From the NCBI GenBank assembly GCA_025061245.1, contig JANZKD010000005.1, positions 1-26,915 of the forward strand: a stretch of 26,915 bases of DNA, in the 5' to 3' direction. The DNA is from Candidatus Culexmicrobium profundum (GTDB lineage Archaea > Thermoproteota > Methanomethylicia > Culexarchaeales > Culexmicrobiaceae). Of this stretch, positions 15,903-23,110 are shown piece by piece (the stretch's first letter is position 1; each line of letters opens with the position of its first letter). A model generated the notes under the pieces. It did no database searches. It saw only the letters and a program-made list of their open reading frames with translations, and was not told where the DNA came from. A program made the position numbers and the translations under genes.

Positions 15903-18392
15903 TTATTTCTCCAGCTTAGAATGCGAAGTTGCTTCTTCAATTCTCCTTTGAATATTTTTAATCTCCTCCTTTGAAGCTAAGTTTCTAAATATCTCTAATG
16001 CCTTATTCAAGTATTCTATCTCATTTTTCAATTCACCTTTCCATTGATACATTGAAGCCATTTCAAGATATGTTTTAGCTAAATGAAATTGATGAACTGG
16101 AGATAGAAGCTTCACACTCTTTTCAAAGTATTCCTCAGCCCTAATCCAATCTCCTTTAACTGTTGCTATCATTCCGAGAACCCTATAAGTTACACCATAA
16201 TAGTAAAAATCTCTTAGATACTGTCTTAGCTTCAAAGCTCTCTCACAATCTTCCTCCGCCAATTTAAGTCGACCTTGCTTTACATATAGTAGCGCCCTAT
16301 CCGAATAGGCTTCAACTAGTTTGGTATATAGATGAGCCTTCTCAAAAAGTTCTATACTTATTCCAAAATGCTTCAAAGCCTCATCGAAGCGATGAAGCGA
16401 TGACTTTATGAATGCCAACTCGGAATGAAGAGTAGCAATCCACAAAATATTTCCAATATTCTCAAATATTCTTAGACTCTTCTCACAACATTCAGTGGCC
16501 TTATCCCAGTTACCTCTCATCTCATATAATCCAGCATAATAATAGTATCCCATTGCAACACTCCTTTCATCTCCAGCTTTATGACAGAGATTTAAACCTT
16601 TATCGAGAAAAATTTTCATTAGGTCAAGCTTACCCTTATATAAGTAAATTGATGCTCCCTCTAGGAAGGTTCGTCCAAGCTCACTCCAATCCTCAATTTC
16701 TTCCAACAAACTTAGACTCTTCATAAAATATTTTTCAGCTAAATCCATGTTACCCTTCAAGAGATATGCTTTTCCAAGACTTTTGATTATCTTAGAAATT
16801 AAAATTTTATTTGAAAGCTTCTCTGCCAAAATTAATGATCTCGAGAAAACTTTAATAGCCCTTTCAAGCTCTCCTTGAGCCATATACACTCTACCCTTCC
16901 CATATAAAATCCAGCACCAAGATAGCTCATCCACTTCCTTCTCAGGAATTCTCTCTGAAAGCTCCAAATATTGAGCTAAGAATCCCCTCTCTATGAAGTC
17001 GTAACGTCTACACTCTAAATCTTCACGTAAAACTTCAGCAGCCCTCTGAAAGTTTCCAGCCTTAATTATGTGATATACAGCCTCCAATAGGGCTTCTGAA
17101 GAATTCTCTGATAAGTAGTATTCAGCTACTCTTCTATGCATCTCTCTAGGGTTATCCACTAATTGATAACATAAATTCCTAATAACCTCATGTAGAAAAT
17201 ATCTCCCATTAATCCTTCCAACAAGCATCTTCCTCTCAAGAGAGTAGAGAATCCCACGAATATTCCTCACACCTGAAACATTCATCAACGCTCTAACAGG
17301 AAATGGATATCTAAAAATAGACATAAACTTGAGCAAAGCCTTCTCCCGATTATTCAAATGCTGATAAATCTCACTCCAGAAATACTCTAAAAAACCCTCA
17401 TCTGGAAGACCCTCTAAAACATCCACCACCCTTCTCCCTCTAACAGCCTCACAAAACATGTTTAAAGCCAAAGGATGACCAGACAGTTTCCTCTGAATCT
17501 TAACTGCTACATCTAAACCTACAAGTATACCCCTACTAGATAAGAGCTCCAAGGTCTCTTCAACACTCAATCCAGAAAGCTTAACTTCAACAACATTTGG
17601 ATCTAAAGGTGAAAAAAATCTTGGTCTAACCCTAGAAAGCACTAGAATCTTAGCCCTCCGCAAATTCCTCTGCAAATACCCTAAAAGTACATCTATCCTC
17701 TCATCACGACATCTATGATAATCATCAAAAACCAATACACAATCCTCTCTATCAATCCCAGATAAAAGAAGAGTCATCTTAACTGAGTCATCCAAGCCAC
17801 CAGACTTCAAATAGTTGAGGAGATCGAAATATTGAAGTCTACTTAGAAAGACAGCCAACTTATTCACTAGAAAGTTAAATGAGTCAACCTCCTTTAAAGA
17901 ATGCCAAAAAACATAGCAACTCTCCTTAACCCTCTCCACAAATTTAGATGCAAGACTAGTCTTTCCAATCCCAGCCATACCCTCAACTATGAAGAAATTC
18001 TTCTCAGATCCAAGCAATTCAAGCTCATTAATCCTTCCAATAAAATTCACTGGAGGAGGAATTCTAAAGTCATAGAGACTAGTTATAACCAGAGTCTTCT
18101 CACCCTCCACAGAAGTTAAGTGCATTTTACATCCATCAAAATCAATGATAATCTCAATCCTATCAGTGTTTAATGAGTATAATTTCACATTTTTCCCACC
18201 AATCCGCCTCCACTCACCCCTAACAATTCCAGCTCTCTCCATAACCCTCAATCTCTTTGAAATATGAGTTTCATCCCTCCCCAAAAGCTCAGCCAACATT
18301 CTTGGATATGAAGGTTCATTTCGAAGCAAAATTAAAATCTCAAGATTAACCTTGTTTGTCACCAAATTGAGAAAATTTCTTCCAACATTCAT
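15903..18392 (-). CDS. wHTH-STAND NTPase-TPR transcriptional regulator (MalT-like architecture)
   Basis: 829 residues. Residues 1-75 are a winged helix (ILILLRNEPSYPRMLAELL, then DETHISKRLRVMERAGIV and a wing WRRIGGKNVKLYSL). The STAND NTPase follows: Walker A GMAGIGKTSL (138-147), Walker B CVLVFDDYH (218-226), sensor VLSRVRP (251-257) and GHPLAL (305-310). From about 420 to the end there are around ten helical TPR-type repeats (for example AEKYFMKSLSLLEEI). Family knowledge: ligand or protein sensing by the TPRs, ATP-driven oligomerisation, DNA binding by the wHTH. Two long direct repeats lie just before its ATG, which fits autoregulation. It is divergent from the tautomerase operon, a possible target. 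Confidence 0.85.
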   Translation of the reverse strand: MNVGRNFLNLVTNKVNLEILILLRNEPSYPRMLAELLGRDETHISKRLRVMERAGIVRGEWRRIGGKNVKLYSLNTDRIEIIIDFDGCKMHLTSVEGEKTLVITSLYDFRIPPPVNFIGRINELELLGSEKNFFIVEGMAGIGKTSLASKFVERVKESCYVFWHSLKEVDSFNFLVNKLAVFLSRLQYFDLLNYLKSGGLDDSVKMTLLLSGIDREDCVLVFDDYHRCRDERIDVLLGYLQRNLRRAKILVLSRVRPRFFSPLDPNVVEVKLSGLSVEETLELLSSRGILVGLDVAVKIQRKLSGHPLALNMFCEAVRGRRVVDVLEGLPDEGFLEYFWSEIYQHLNNREKALLKFMSIFRYPFPVRALMNVSGVRNIRGILYSLERKMLVGRINGRYFLHEVIRNLCYQLVDNPREMHRRVAEYYLSENSSEALLEAVYHIIKAGNFQRAAEVLREDLECRRYDFIERGFLAQYLELSERIPEKEVDELSWCWILYGKGRVYMAQGELERAIKVFSRSLILAEKLSNKILISKIIKSLGKAYLLKGNMDLAEKYFMKSLSLLEEIEDWSELGRTFLEGASIYLYKGKLDLMKIFLDKGLNLCHKAGDERSVAMGYYYYAGLYEMRGNWDKATECCEKSLRIFENIGNILWIATLHSELAFIKSSLHRFDEALKHFGISIELFEKAHLYTKLVEAYSDRALLYVKQGRLKLAEEDCERALKLRQYLRDFYYYGVTYRVLGMIATVKGDWIRAEEYFEKSVKLLSPVHQFHLAKTYLEMASMYQWKGELKNEIEYLNKALEIFRNLASKEEIKNIQRRIEEATSHSKLEK

Positions 18393-18396
18393 GGCG

Positions 18397-18445
18397 CAAA
18401 CACATCAATTAAACTTCCACCCCCAAACACATTAAACTTTCCACC
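18397..18445. repeat. Two imperfect direct repeats between the STAND regulator and the tautomerase operon
   Basis: CAAACACAT...AAACTTCCACC at 18397-18421 and CAAACACATTAAACTTTCCA continuing to 18445 are the same word with a 3-nt difference in the middle and one extra T. The first copy begins 4 bases upstream of the regulator's ATG. Direct repeats of 22-25 bp fit binding sites of MalT-like activators, which bind arrays of directly repeated sites; the assignment to this regulator is inferred from position. Confidence 0.55.
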
Positions 18446-18523
18446 AACACCGTTAGGTTAGCATTTTCAACGCAAACCAAAGGTTAATTCGAAATCGAAG
18501 CGTAAAAATGGTGAGGTGATATA

Positions 18524-18742
18524 TTGCCCTTAATTATGATATTTTTAGGAAAAGGAACATACACCAATGAGAAGAAGGCGGAGCTATCAAGAAAAGTTAC
18601 AGATGTAATTGTAAAAGAGCTAAAGGTACCCCAACACTACACATGGATAATAATCAATGAAATCCCACCTGAAAACTGGGTAATTGACAAACTCACACTA
18701 CCAGAATTTAAAGCCAAACTCAAAGCAGAAAAGAAAGCTTAA
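18524..18742 (+). CDS. 4-oxalocrotonate tautomerase family protein
   Basis: 72 residues. After removal of the initiator Met the N-terminal Pro (MPLIMIFLGKGTY) is the catalytic base of the tautomerase superfamily. TNEKKAELSRKVTDVIVKEL is the conserved first helix and YTWIIINEIPPENW the beta strand with trimer contacts. The TTG start is fixed by the Pro and by GGTG 5 nt before it. It probably works as a hexamer on an enol/keto acid; the physiological substrate of archaeal members is generally unknown. The DUF169 gene follows directly, with its Shine-Dalgarno touching this gene's stop. Confidence 0.88.
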   Translation: MPLIMIFLGKGTYTNEKKAELSRKVTDVIVKELKVPQHYTWIIINEIPPENWVIDKLTLPEFKAKLKAEKKA

Positions 18743-18753
18743 GGTGAATAGCA

Positions 18754-19479
18754 ATTCACCCATTCAAATTTGAGGAAGAAGCTGAAAGAATAAGTGGAGT
18801 CCTAGATTTAAAGTGGGATCCAATCGCCATAAAATTCTCAGATAAGGCAGATAAGAGAGGGGAAAGCAAGAGAAAACTTAGAGTATGCCAAGCCTTTGAC
18901 ATAGTTCGACGAGAAAAAATAATAATAAACCTCTCAAGGGAAAACTGCATATGCCCAGGAGGAAAACACTTCACAGGATTACAGATTCTTCCAATCGAAG
19001 TGGTAGCTGCAGTCTGGACTAAAGCCCATAAAGTCTACGACTCCATGGAAACTGCAGTAAGGTCTATAATGAAGCAGCCGCAACCAATTAAGAGAGGAGA
19101 CTTCATGACCCTAAGTCCACTCAAAAAAGTTAAAACTAAACCCGAACTAGTCTTCCTATTCGTAAACGCTGAACAAGCTGATAGAATACTAGGATTAGTA
19201 TCATTTAAAGGAGCCAAACCCTTAACATACTATCCAATAAGCAATGTATGCTCAAGCATAACCAACGCATTAGTAAATGAAAGACCTGAAATAAACTTCA
19301 GCAAACATGGAAGAGAATGGGCCAATTGGTCTCCAAATGAAATAATAATCGCACTACCATTCAAAGACTTTGAAGCCGCAGTTGAAAACATACCAAACTC
19401 TGGATTTGGAACAGCAAAAACAATTGAACCCTTATCCCTAAAAGAGCTAAAACAGAAAACTGGTAGAGAAGAGATATAG
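18754..19479 (+). CDS. DUF169 family protein with an apparent ATT start
   Basis: 241 residues if started at ATT 18754. From a canonical start only the part from GTG 19000 (159 aa) would be made, but the frame upstream clearly encodes the conserved DUF169 N-terminus: DLKWDPIAIKF, KLRVCQAFDIV, and the Cys cluster ENCICPGGKHFTGLQ. Between the in-frame TGA (18745-18747) and 19000 there is no ATG, GTG or TTG. GGTG at 18743-18746 lies 7 nt before the ATT, the spacing used by other genes here. The function of DUF169 proteins is not established. It forms an operon with the tautomerase upstream and probably the 47-residue gene downstream. Confidence 0.82.
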   Translation: MHPFKFEEEAERISGVLDLKWDPIAIKFSDKADKRGESKRKLRVCQAFDIVRREKIIINLSRENCICPGGKHFTGLQILPIEVVAAVWTKAHKVYDSMETAVRSIMKQPQPIKRGDFMTLSPLKKVKTKPELVFLFVNAEQADRILGLVSFKGAKPLTYYPISNVCSSITNALVNERPEINFSKHGREWANWSPNEIIIALPFKDFEAAVENIPNSGFGTAKTIEPLSLKELKQKTGREEI

Positions 19480-19527
19480 CTTCATGAAATTCATAACTAT
19501 AAAAGTCAATCCAATAGTGGTGTAAAT

Positions 19528-19671
19528 ATGAAGTCAAAAATAAACATGAAGGATCTCATCGAATACATAAGCAAAGTCACAGGCTTCAATAAAAAAGACA
19601 TAGAAGAAATACTGCAAGCCGAGAGAGAATATTTAATCGAAAAGGGAATAATAGAAAAGCAACTTAAATAA
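19528..19671 (+). CDS. 47-residue helical protein
   Basis: A short gene with GGTG 5 nt before ATG 19528, 48 bp after the DUF169 stop. The peptide is charged and helical: MKDLIEYISKVTGFNKKDI, then EILQAEREYLIEKGII. The spacing of a helix, a VTGFNKKD turn and a second helix resembles the N-terminal helical pair of HU/IHF-like proteins or a small helix-turn-helix, but there is no beta arm, so this is only a resemblance. The good ribosome site and coding-like composition argue that it is real. Confidence 0.6.
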   Translation: MKSKINMKDLIEYISKVTGFNKKDIEEILQAEREYLIEKGIIEKQLK

Positions 19672-19765
19672 CCATCAAAGCATTACAATACCAGAAGCAA
19701 AATACATCGATGAACTAAGATCATTAATAAAACTTAGCCAAACACCTTTCATCCGAACAACTTAA

Positions 19766-20803
19766 CTAAATCTTATGAGAAGACTTCAATTGACTCTCAA
19801 GCCATGCAAGTTTCTCTTGAATCAACTGGGTGATAGGCAATTTATATGGACACTTCTCTTCACATTGAAGACACTTAGTACAATTCGGAACAGTCTGCTT
19901 AGCCCTCTCATAAATTCTTAAAACTGCCTCTGAAAAACCCGTCCTATTAATGAACTGCTGTATTCTAAGTAGTGGTGAGATTGGAATACTATTTGGACAA
20001 GGCATACAATACATGCAACCCCTACAGAAAACCTTATCAAGCCTCGCTTTATCCTCTTCAATCAACCTTAATTCCTCTTCACTTAAAGTAGGATTCTCTA
20101 TAATTGAATTTACATTCTCTTCAACTTCACTAATGCTCTTCATTCCAGGTATAATCACAGAGACATCATGACCTAAAATATATCTCAAGGCTACTATTGG
20201 ATATGAAAGCTCTCCACCAGCCAGAGGCTTCATTATAATAGTGCCAATATTCAGCTCCCTAGCCTTAGGAATAAGCTCATACTTAGCATCATCAGCTATA
20301 TAATTGAAGGGAAACTGAATTGTATCAAAGCTATAAGCTTCAATTGCCTTCAAGAGAACTTCAATGTTATGACCAGTAATACCTATAAATCTAACTTTAC
20401 CATCCTGCCTCGCATCCCTCAATGCTTGAAGAGCACCATCACTAGACAAAACCCTCTCCAAGGTATCAAAACTACTCACATTATGCAACTGCCAGACATC
20501 AATATAATCAACATTCAATTCACTCATACTCTTCTCTAAATCCCTCATAGCACCATCATAATCCCTAGAGGGAGTCTTGGTTGCTATAATTACATTTTCC
20601 CTAACATCCTTCAAAGCCAATCCAATCTTCCTTTCACTATCCCCATAACCCCTAGCAGTATCATAAAAGTTTACTCCAAGCTCATAGGCACGTCTAACAA
20701 CCTTCACTGCATCATCAATACTCAGAACCCTAATTGGAATTCCACCGAAACCTACAACAAAAACCCTCAAATTCGTTTTACCCAAAACCCTATACATATC
20801 CAT
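19766..20803 (-). CDS. Aldo/keto reductase with C-terminal 4Fe-4S domain
   Basis: 345 residues. The TIM-barrel AKR tetrad is visible: Asp in NFYDTARGYGD, Tyr in the same block, Lys in IATKTPS, His in VWQLHNV. PFNYIADDA and VIIPGMKSISEVEENV are typical of the ferredoxin-fused subfamily. The C-terminus has CRGCMYCMPCP and CTKCLQCEEKCP, eight Cys for two 4Fe-4S clusters. Members are common in anaerobes and their substrates are rarely known; the clusters suggest ferredoxin-linked redox instead of plain NADPH use. ATG at 20803 has no Shine-Dalgarno; ATG at 20797 is an alternative. A perfect inverted repeat lies 24 bp upstream. Confidence 0.9.
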   Translation of the reverse strand: MDMYRVLGKTNLRVFVVGFGGIPIRVLSIDDAVKVVRRAYELGVNFYDTARGYGDSERKIGLALKDVRENVIIATKTPSRDYDGAMRDLEKSMSELNVDYIDVWQLHNVSSFDTLERVLSSDGALQALRDARQDGKVRFIGITGHNIEVLLKAIEAYSFDTIQFPFNYIADDAKYELIPKARELNIGTIIMKPLAGGELSYPIVALRYILGHDVSVIIPGMKSISEVEENVNSIIENPTLSEEELRLIEEDKARLDKVFCRGCMYCMPCPNSIPISPLLRIQQFINRTGFSEAVLRIYERAKQTVPNCTKCLQCEEKCPYKLPITQLIQEKLAWLESQLKSSHKI

Positions 20804-20826
20804 CGAATACTATTACTTAGCAGACA

Positions 20827-20860
20827 TATTAAACATTTAGCAATGAAATAATGTTTAATA
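20827..20860. promoter_or_regulatory. 11-bp perfect inverted repeat in the divergent promoter region
   Basis: TATTAAACATT (20827-20837) and AATGTTTAATA (20850-20860) are perfect complements with a 12-nt spacer. They lie in the 112-bp gap between the aldo/keto reductase (minus) and the tail-anchored protein (plus). Arm length and spacing suit a dimeric regulator covering both promoters. A regulatory role is inferred. Confidence 0.6.
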
Positions 20861-20915
20861 GCAAAAAAGCAGTAATAATACAAGAAAGCATCAAAAACAG
20901 TTAAGTGAATTGAAC

Positions 20916-21818
20916 ATGAATAATAAAACCCTACAATTTTGGGGTAAAGAAGTAATCGTTGAAATGGATTCCAACGAACTAAAACTCTACATTGGATATG
21001 AAACAATAATGATACCATTGATATTGATGATAGAGAAAAAAGTACCATCAAGAATAATCCCCCTAAAAAGCTTGAAGAGAGTAGACCTATATGAAAACAA
21101 TAAAGTTGCAATTTTCTGGGAAATAGCTGATGAAAGCGGTGTTATCTATAGGACAAAAAGAGAAGTAATTGAACTATATGAAGAAGATGCTGAAAGACTA
21201 TACAATGCACTCTCAGATTTACTAAGAGGAACAAGCTTTCAACAAATAATTAAAAAATATAAGGTTAAATTCAAACCGGGAGAAATAATCAAGGACGATG
21301 AGAACGTAGTAATATTCAGAGATCTATATCAAACAGCCACAATAATGAGTCCAGAAATATATGAAGTATTATATGAAAATAAGAAGCCTAAATCCATCAT
21401 CAAAAAACTATACCATACAATGCTTCAAATGGCTCCAACATTATACGTAGTAGACAACATCCTATACTCAGATGTATTAAGAGTAGAGCAACCAAGAAAA
21501 GTAAGAGGAAAATATGTTGTAAAAATAATCTTAAATGACGGTAGCACATTCAAAGTCAAATTTAAGGATTATGGTAATGTCATAAGATTTCGCCAATTAC
21601 TAATAAAGAAAAGTGAATGGGCGAAAAAACATTTCAAAAAACCTCCAAAAATAATAACCCATGGCAAACTATGGTCTATTGGAGGTCTAATATTCATCTC
21701 CTCATACTGGCTCATGACAAGTATAATGAGAATTCCATCTAGAATTGCAAGCCTATATGCACTAATAATCTGTATAGCTATAGTTGCAATTACATGGACT
21801 ATAATCAAGAGGAAATAA
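20916..21818 (+). CDS. Protein with two PH-like beta domains and two C-terminal membrane helices
   Basis: About 300 residues. Two similar beta-rich regions can be seen, about 45-105 (RIIPLKSLKRVDLYENNKVA ...) and 185-245 (VVDNILYSDVLRVE ... KYVVKIILNDGSTFKVKF). Each ends in a helix with a charged tail, which looks like a PH/bPH-type fold; this is inference. Two hydrophobic helices at about 248-270 and 275-296 (GLIFISSYWLM and ASLYALIICIAIVAITW) place the soluble part on the cytoplasmic side. TTG at 20910 is possible; ATG at 20916 has the better spacing from the upstream GTGA. I recognise no family. Confidence 0.7.
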   Translation: MNNKTLQFWGKEVIVEMDSNELKLYIGYETIMIPLILMIEKKVPSRIIPLKSLKRVDLYENNKVAIFWEIADESGVIYRTKREVIELYEEDAERLYNALSDLLRGTSFQQIIKKYKVKFKPGEIIKDDENVVIFRDLYQTATIMSPEIYEVLYENKKPKSIIKKLYHTMLQMAPTLYVVDNILYSDVLRVEQPRKVRGKYVVKIILNDGSTFKVKFKDYGNVIRFRQLLIKKSEWAKKHFKKPPKIITHGKLWSIGGLIFISSYWLMTSIMRIPSRIASLYALIICIAIVAITWTIIKRK

Positions 21819-21987
21819 ATAAAAAATAAACATTACAGGTGAATTTAAATATAATTTAAAGTAAAATTAAGACAATACAATATTAAAACGGTCGGTTATA
21901 AATGAAATATAAGTCATCCAGTCTCCAAGAAAAATTAACATGCAAAATACCCTTAAACACTCAACATCAACAAGTAGGAGATAAATA

Positions 21988-22245
21988 ATGGGCAAAATCA
22001 TCTTCACAAGAAGACAAATACTAGAAAGTGGACGGCTAAGAAGACTTCTCCCAATCCCACCAAAAGAAGGAATATTAATTGTTGAACAAGATGAAAAGCC
22101 ATGGTCAGCTAAGATAAGGATCTATGATAAATTTGGCAATCTCCTATCAAGCCATTTCAACGAATACCTATACCTAGAATTAATGCTAGCATTAAAAAGA
22201 AGAAGAGAATATGAAAGAATTAAAGCAAAAATAAGAGAAAAATGA
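21988..22245 (+). CDS. Small conserved-looking hypothetical protein
   Basis: 85 residues, basic at the C-terminus (LALKRRREYERIKAKIREK). A mixed beta region (GILIVEQDEKPWSAKIRIYD) is followed by a helix. GGAG lies 7 nt before the ATG, so translation is likely. No motif or family is recognised. Upstream, a TTATAAATG at 21895-21903 may be its TATA element, giving a leader of about 60 nt. Confidence 0.6.
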   Translation: MGKIIFTRRQILESGRLRRLLPIPPKEGILIVEQDEKPWSAKIRIYDKFGNLLSSHFNEYLYLELMLALKRRREYERIKAKIREK

Positions 22246-22280
22246 GTAAAAACAATTAACACTACTAATTCTAACAATTA

Positions 22281-22838
22281 TCACTTAATTATCTTTAGGA
22301 GGTCAGCCTTGGTAATTATTCCAACAACCCTCCCCTTCCTCAAAACCAAAACTGCAGGGTAAACTTGAAGTAAATTTGAAATCAAAGTCAAAGGAGTATT
22401 CTCATCAACTTGAGGGAAAGCCTCATCCATAACCTCTTCAACTGGTTTACTAGAAATCTCAAGAATATCCCTTCCAGAGGCAATTAAATTCAATATAGTC
22501 TTCTCAGATATACTCCCAATAACTCTATCCCCATCAAAAACTGGTAGCTGAGAATAATCATAATCCATCATCAACTGAACAGCCCTTGAAACAACATCCT
22601 CCCTCTGAACACCTATAACCTTACCATGCATAATATGCTTAGCACGAAAACTCATCTTACTCTCCAACTGGAATAAAACGTCAAATATAGCCTTAACCCG
22701 CGTATACGATGGACTAATCTTCCCAGACTCAATTTTAGCTATAAAAGACTGACTGACCCCAGCTAACATAGCCAACTCCTTTTGAGTTAATCCAAGCAGC
22801 TTCCTCTTCCTAGCTATCTCCTCAAGACTAGGTAGCAT
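22281..22838 (-). CDS. HTH-CBS transcriptional regulator
   Basis: 185 residues from ATG 22838. An XRE-type helix-turn-helix (LTQKELAMLAGVSQSFIAKI, about 16-35) is followed by two CBS domains, with IMHGKVIGVQREDVVSRAVQ and QLPVFDGDRVIGSIS for the first and VMDEAFPQVDENTPL and AVLVLRKGRVVGIITKADLL for the second. CBS pairs bind adenosine nucleotides or SAM. The open frame extends 77 codons further upstream, but that part is hydrophobic, unrelated to the family and overlaps the divergent ORF. A TATA-like ATATAAG sits about 25-30 nt before ATG 22838, so a leaderless transcript is likely. GGAA/TTCC palindromes at the promoter suggest autoregulation. Confidence 0.9.
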   Translation of the reverse strand: MLPSLEEIARKRKLLGLTQKELAMLAGVSQSFIAKIESGKISPSYTRVKAIFDVLFQLESKMSFRAKHIMHGKVIGVQREDVVSRAVQLMMDYDYSQLPVFDGDRVIGSISEKTILNLIASGRDILEISSKPVEEVMDEAFPQVDENTPLTLISNLLQVYPAVLVLRKGRVVGIITKADLLKIIK

Positions 22839-22864
22839 ATGTAATAATGTTAATGAGAAGCTTA

Positions 22865-22909
22865 TATTCCTTTTGGAATAAATTTTCCAGAAAAATATTT
22901 TAACTGGAA
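22865..22909. promoter_or_regulatory. TTCC/GGAA palindromes at the HTH-CBS promoter
   Basis: TATTCC-TTTT-GGAATA at 22865-22880 is a 6-bp palindrome with a 4-nt centre overlapping the TATA box and BRE of the regulator gene. TTCCAG (22885-22890) and CTGGAA (22904-22909) form a second pair 13 nt apart. Four half-sites with the TTCC/GGAA core in 45 bp suggest an operator; the likely binder is the adjacent XRE-type protein (inferred). Confidence 0.5.
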
Positions 22910-22944
22910 TATGATTGTGTGAGAAAAGTTGGAGGTAAACCCTC

Positions 22945-23103
22945 ATTCCAAGAACCATAGCCGAGATAACTGAGAAAATTTTAGCCAACGCATCAGGAAA
23001 AGAAGAAGTTAAACCCGATGAAATAATAGATGAAAAAGTCAACGCTGCAATGATAAATGGAATAAACAAAATACTACTAAAACAAAAGAGAATTAGAAGT
23101 TAA
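22945..23103 (+). pseudogene. LeuC/aconitase-like N-terminal remnant
   Basis: A 52-residue frame ending at TAA 23101-23103. TIAEITEKILANASGKEEV, followed by KPDEIIDEKVNAAMINGIN, resembles the first 45 residues of 3-isopropylmalate dehydratase large subunit and aconitase relatives (T-I-x-E-K-I-L-x-x-x-S-G-K, then P-G-E-I-x-x-x-x-V-D). After that the similarity stops and the frame ends, where the family has about 370 more residues. No ATG, GTG or TTG opens it; an in-frame TAA (22936-22938) lies upstream, and the best start is ATT 22945 with GGAGGT 8 nt before it. It is most likely a truncated gene, or a short protein derived from one. Confidence 0.5.
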
Positions 23104-23110
23104 AGCTAAA

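Noticed and set aside
18487..18510. Possible T-arm-like sequence (GGTTAATTCGAAATC) hinting at a tRNA
   Set aside because: No acceptor stem, anticodon arm or CCA context can be folded around it. No tRNA or rRNA gene is seen in the window.
21902..21988. 28-codon ORF ending TAATG on the start of the 85-residue gene
   Set aside because: There is no ribosome site, and a TATA-like box overlaps its ATG, so it would be upstream of or at the transcription start. Probably chance.
22839..23069. N-terminal 77-residue extension of the HTH-CBS regulator frame
   Set aside because: It is hydrophobic, unlike the family, overlaps the divergent LeuC-like frame, and the promoter elements sit inside it. The start at 22838 fits better.
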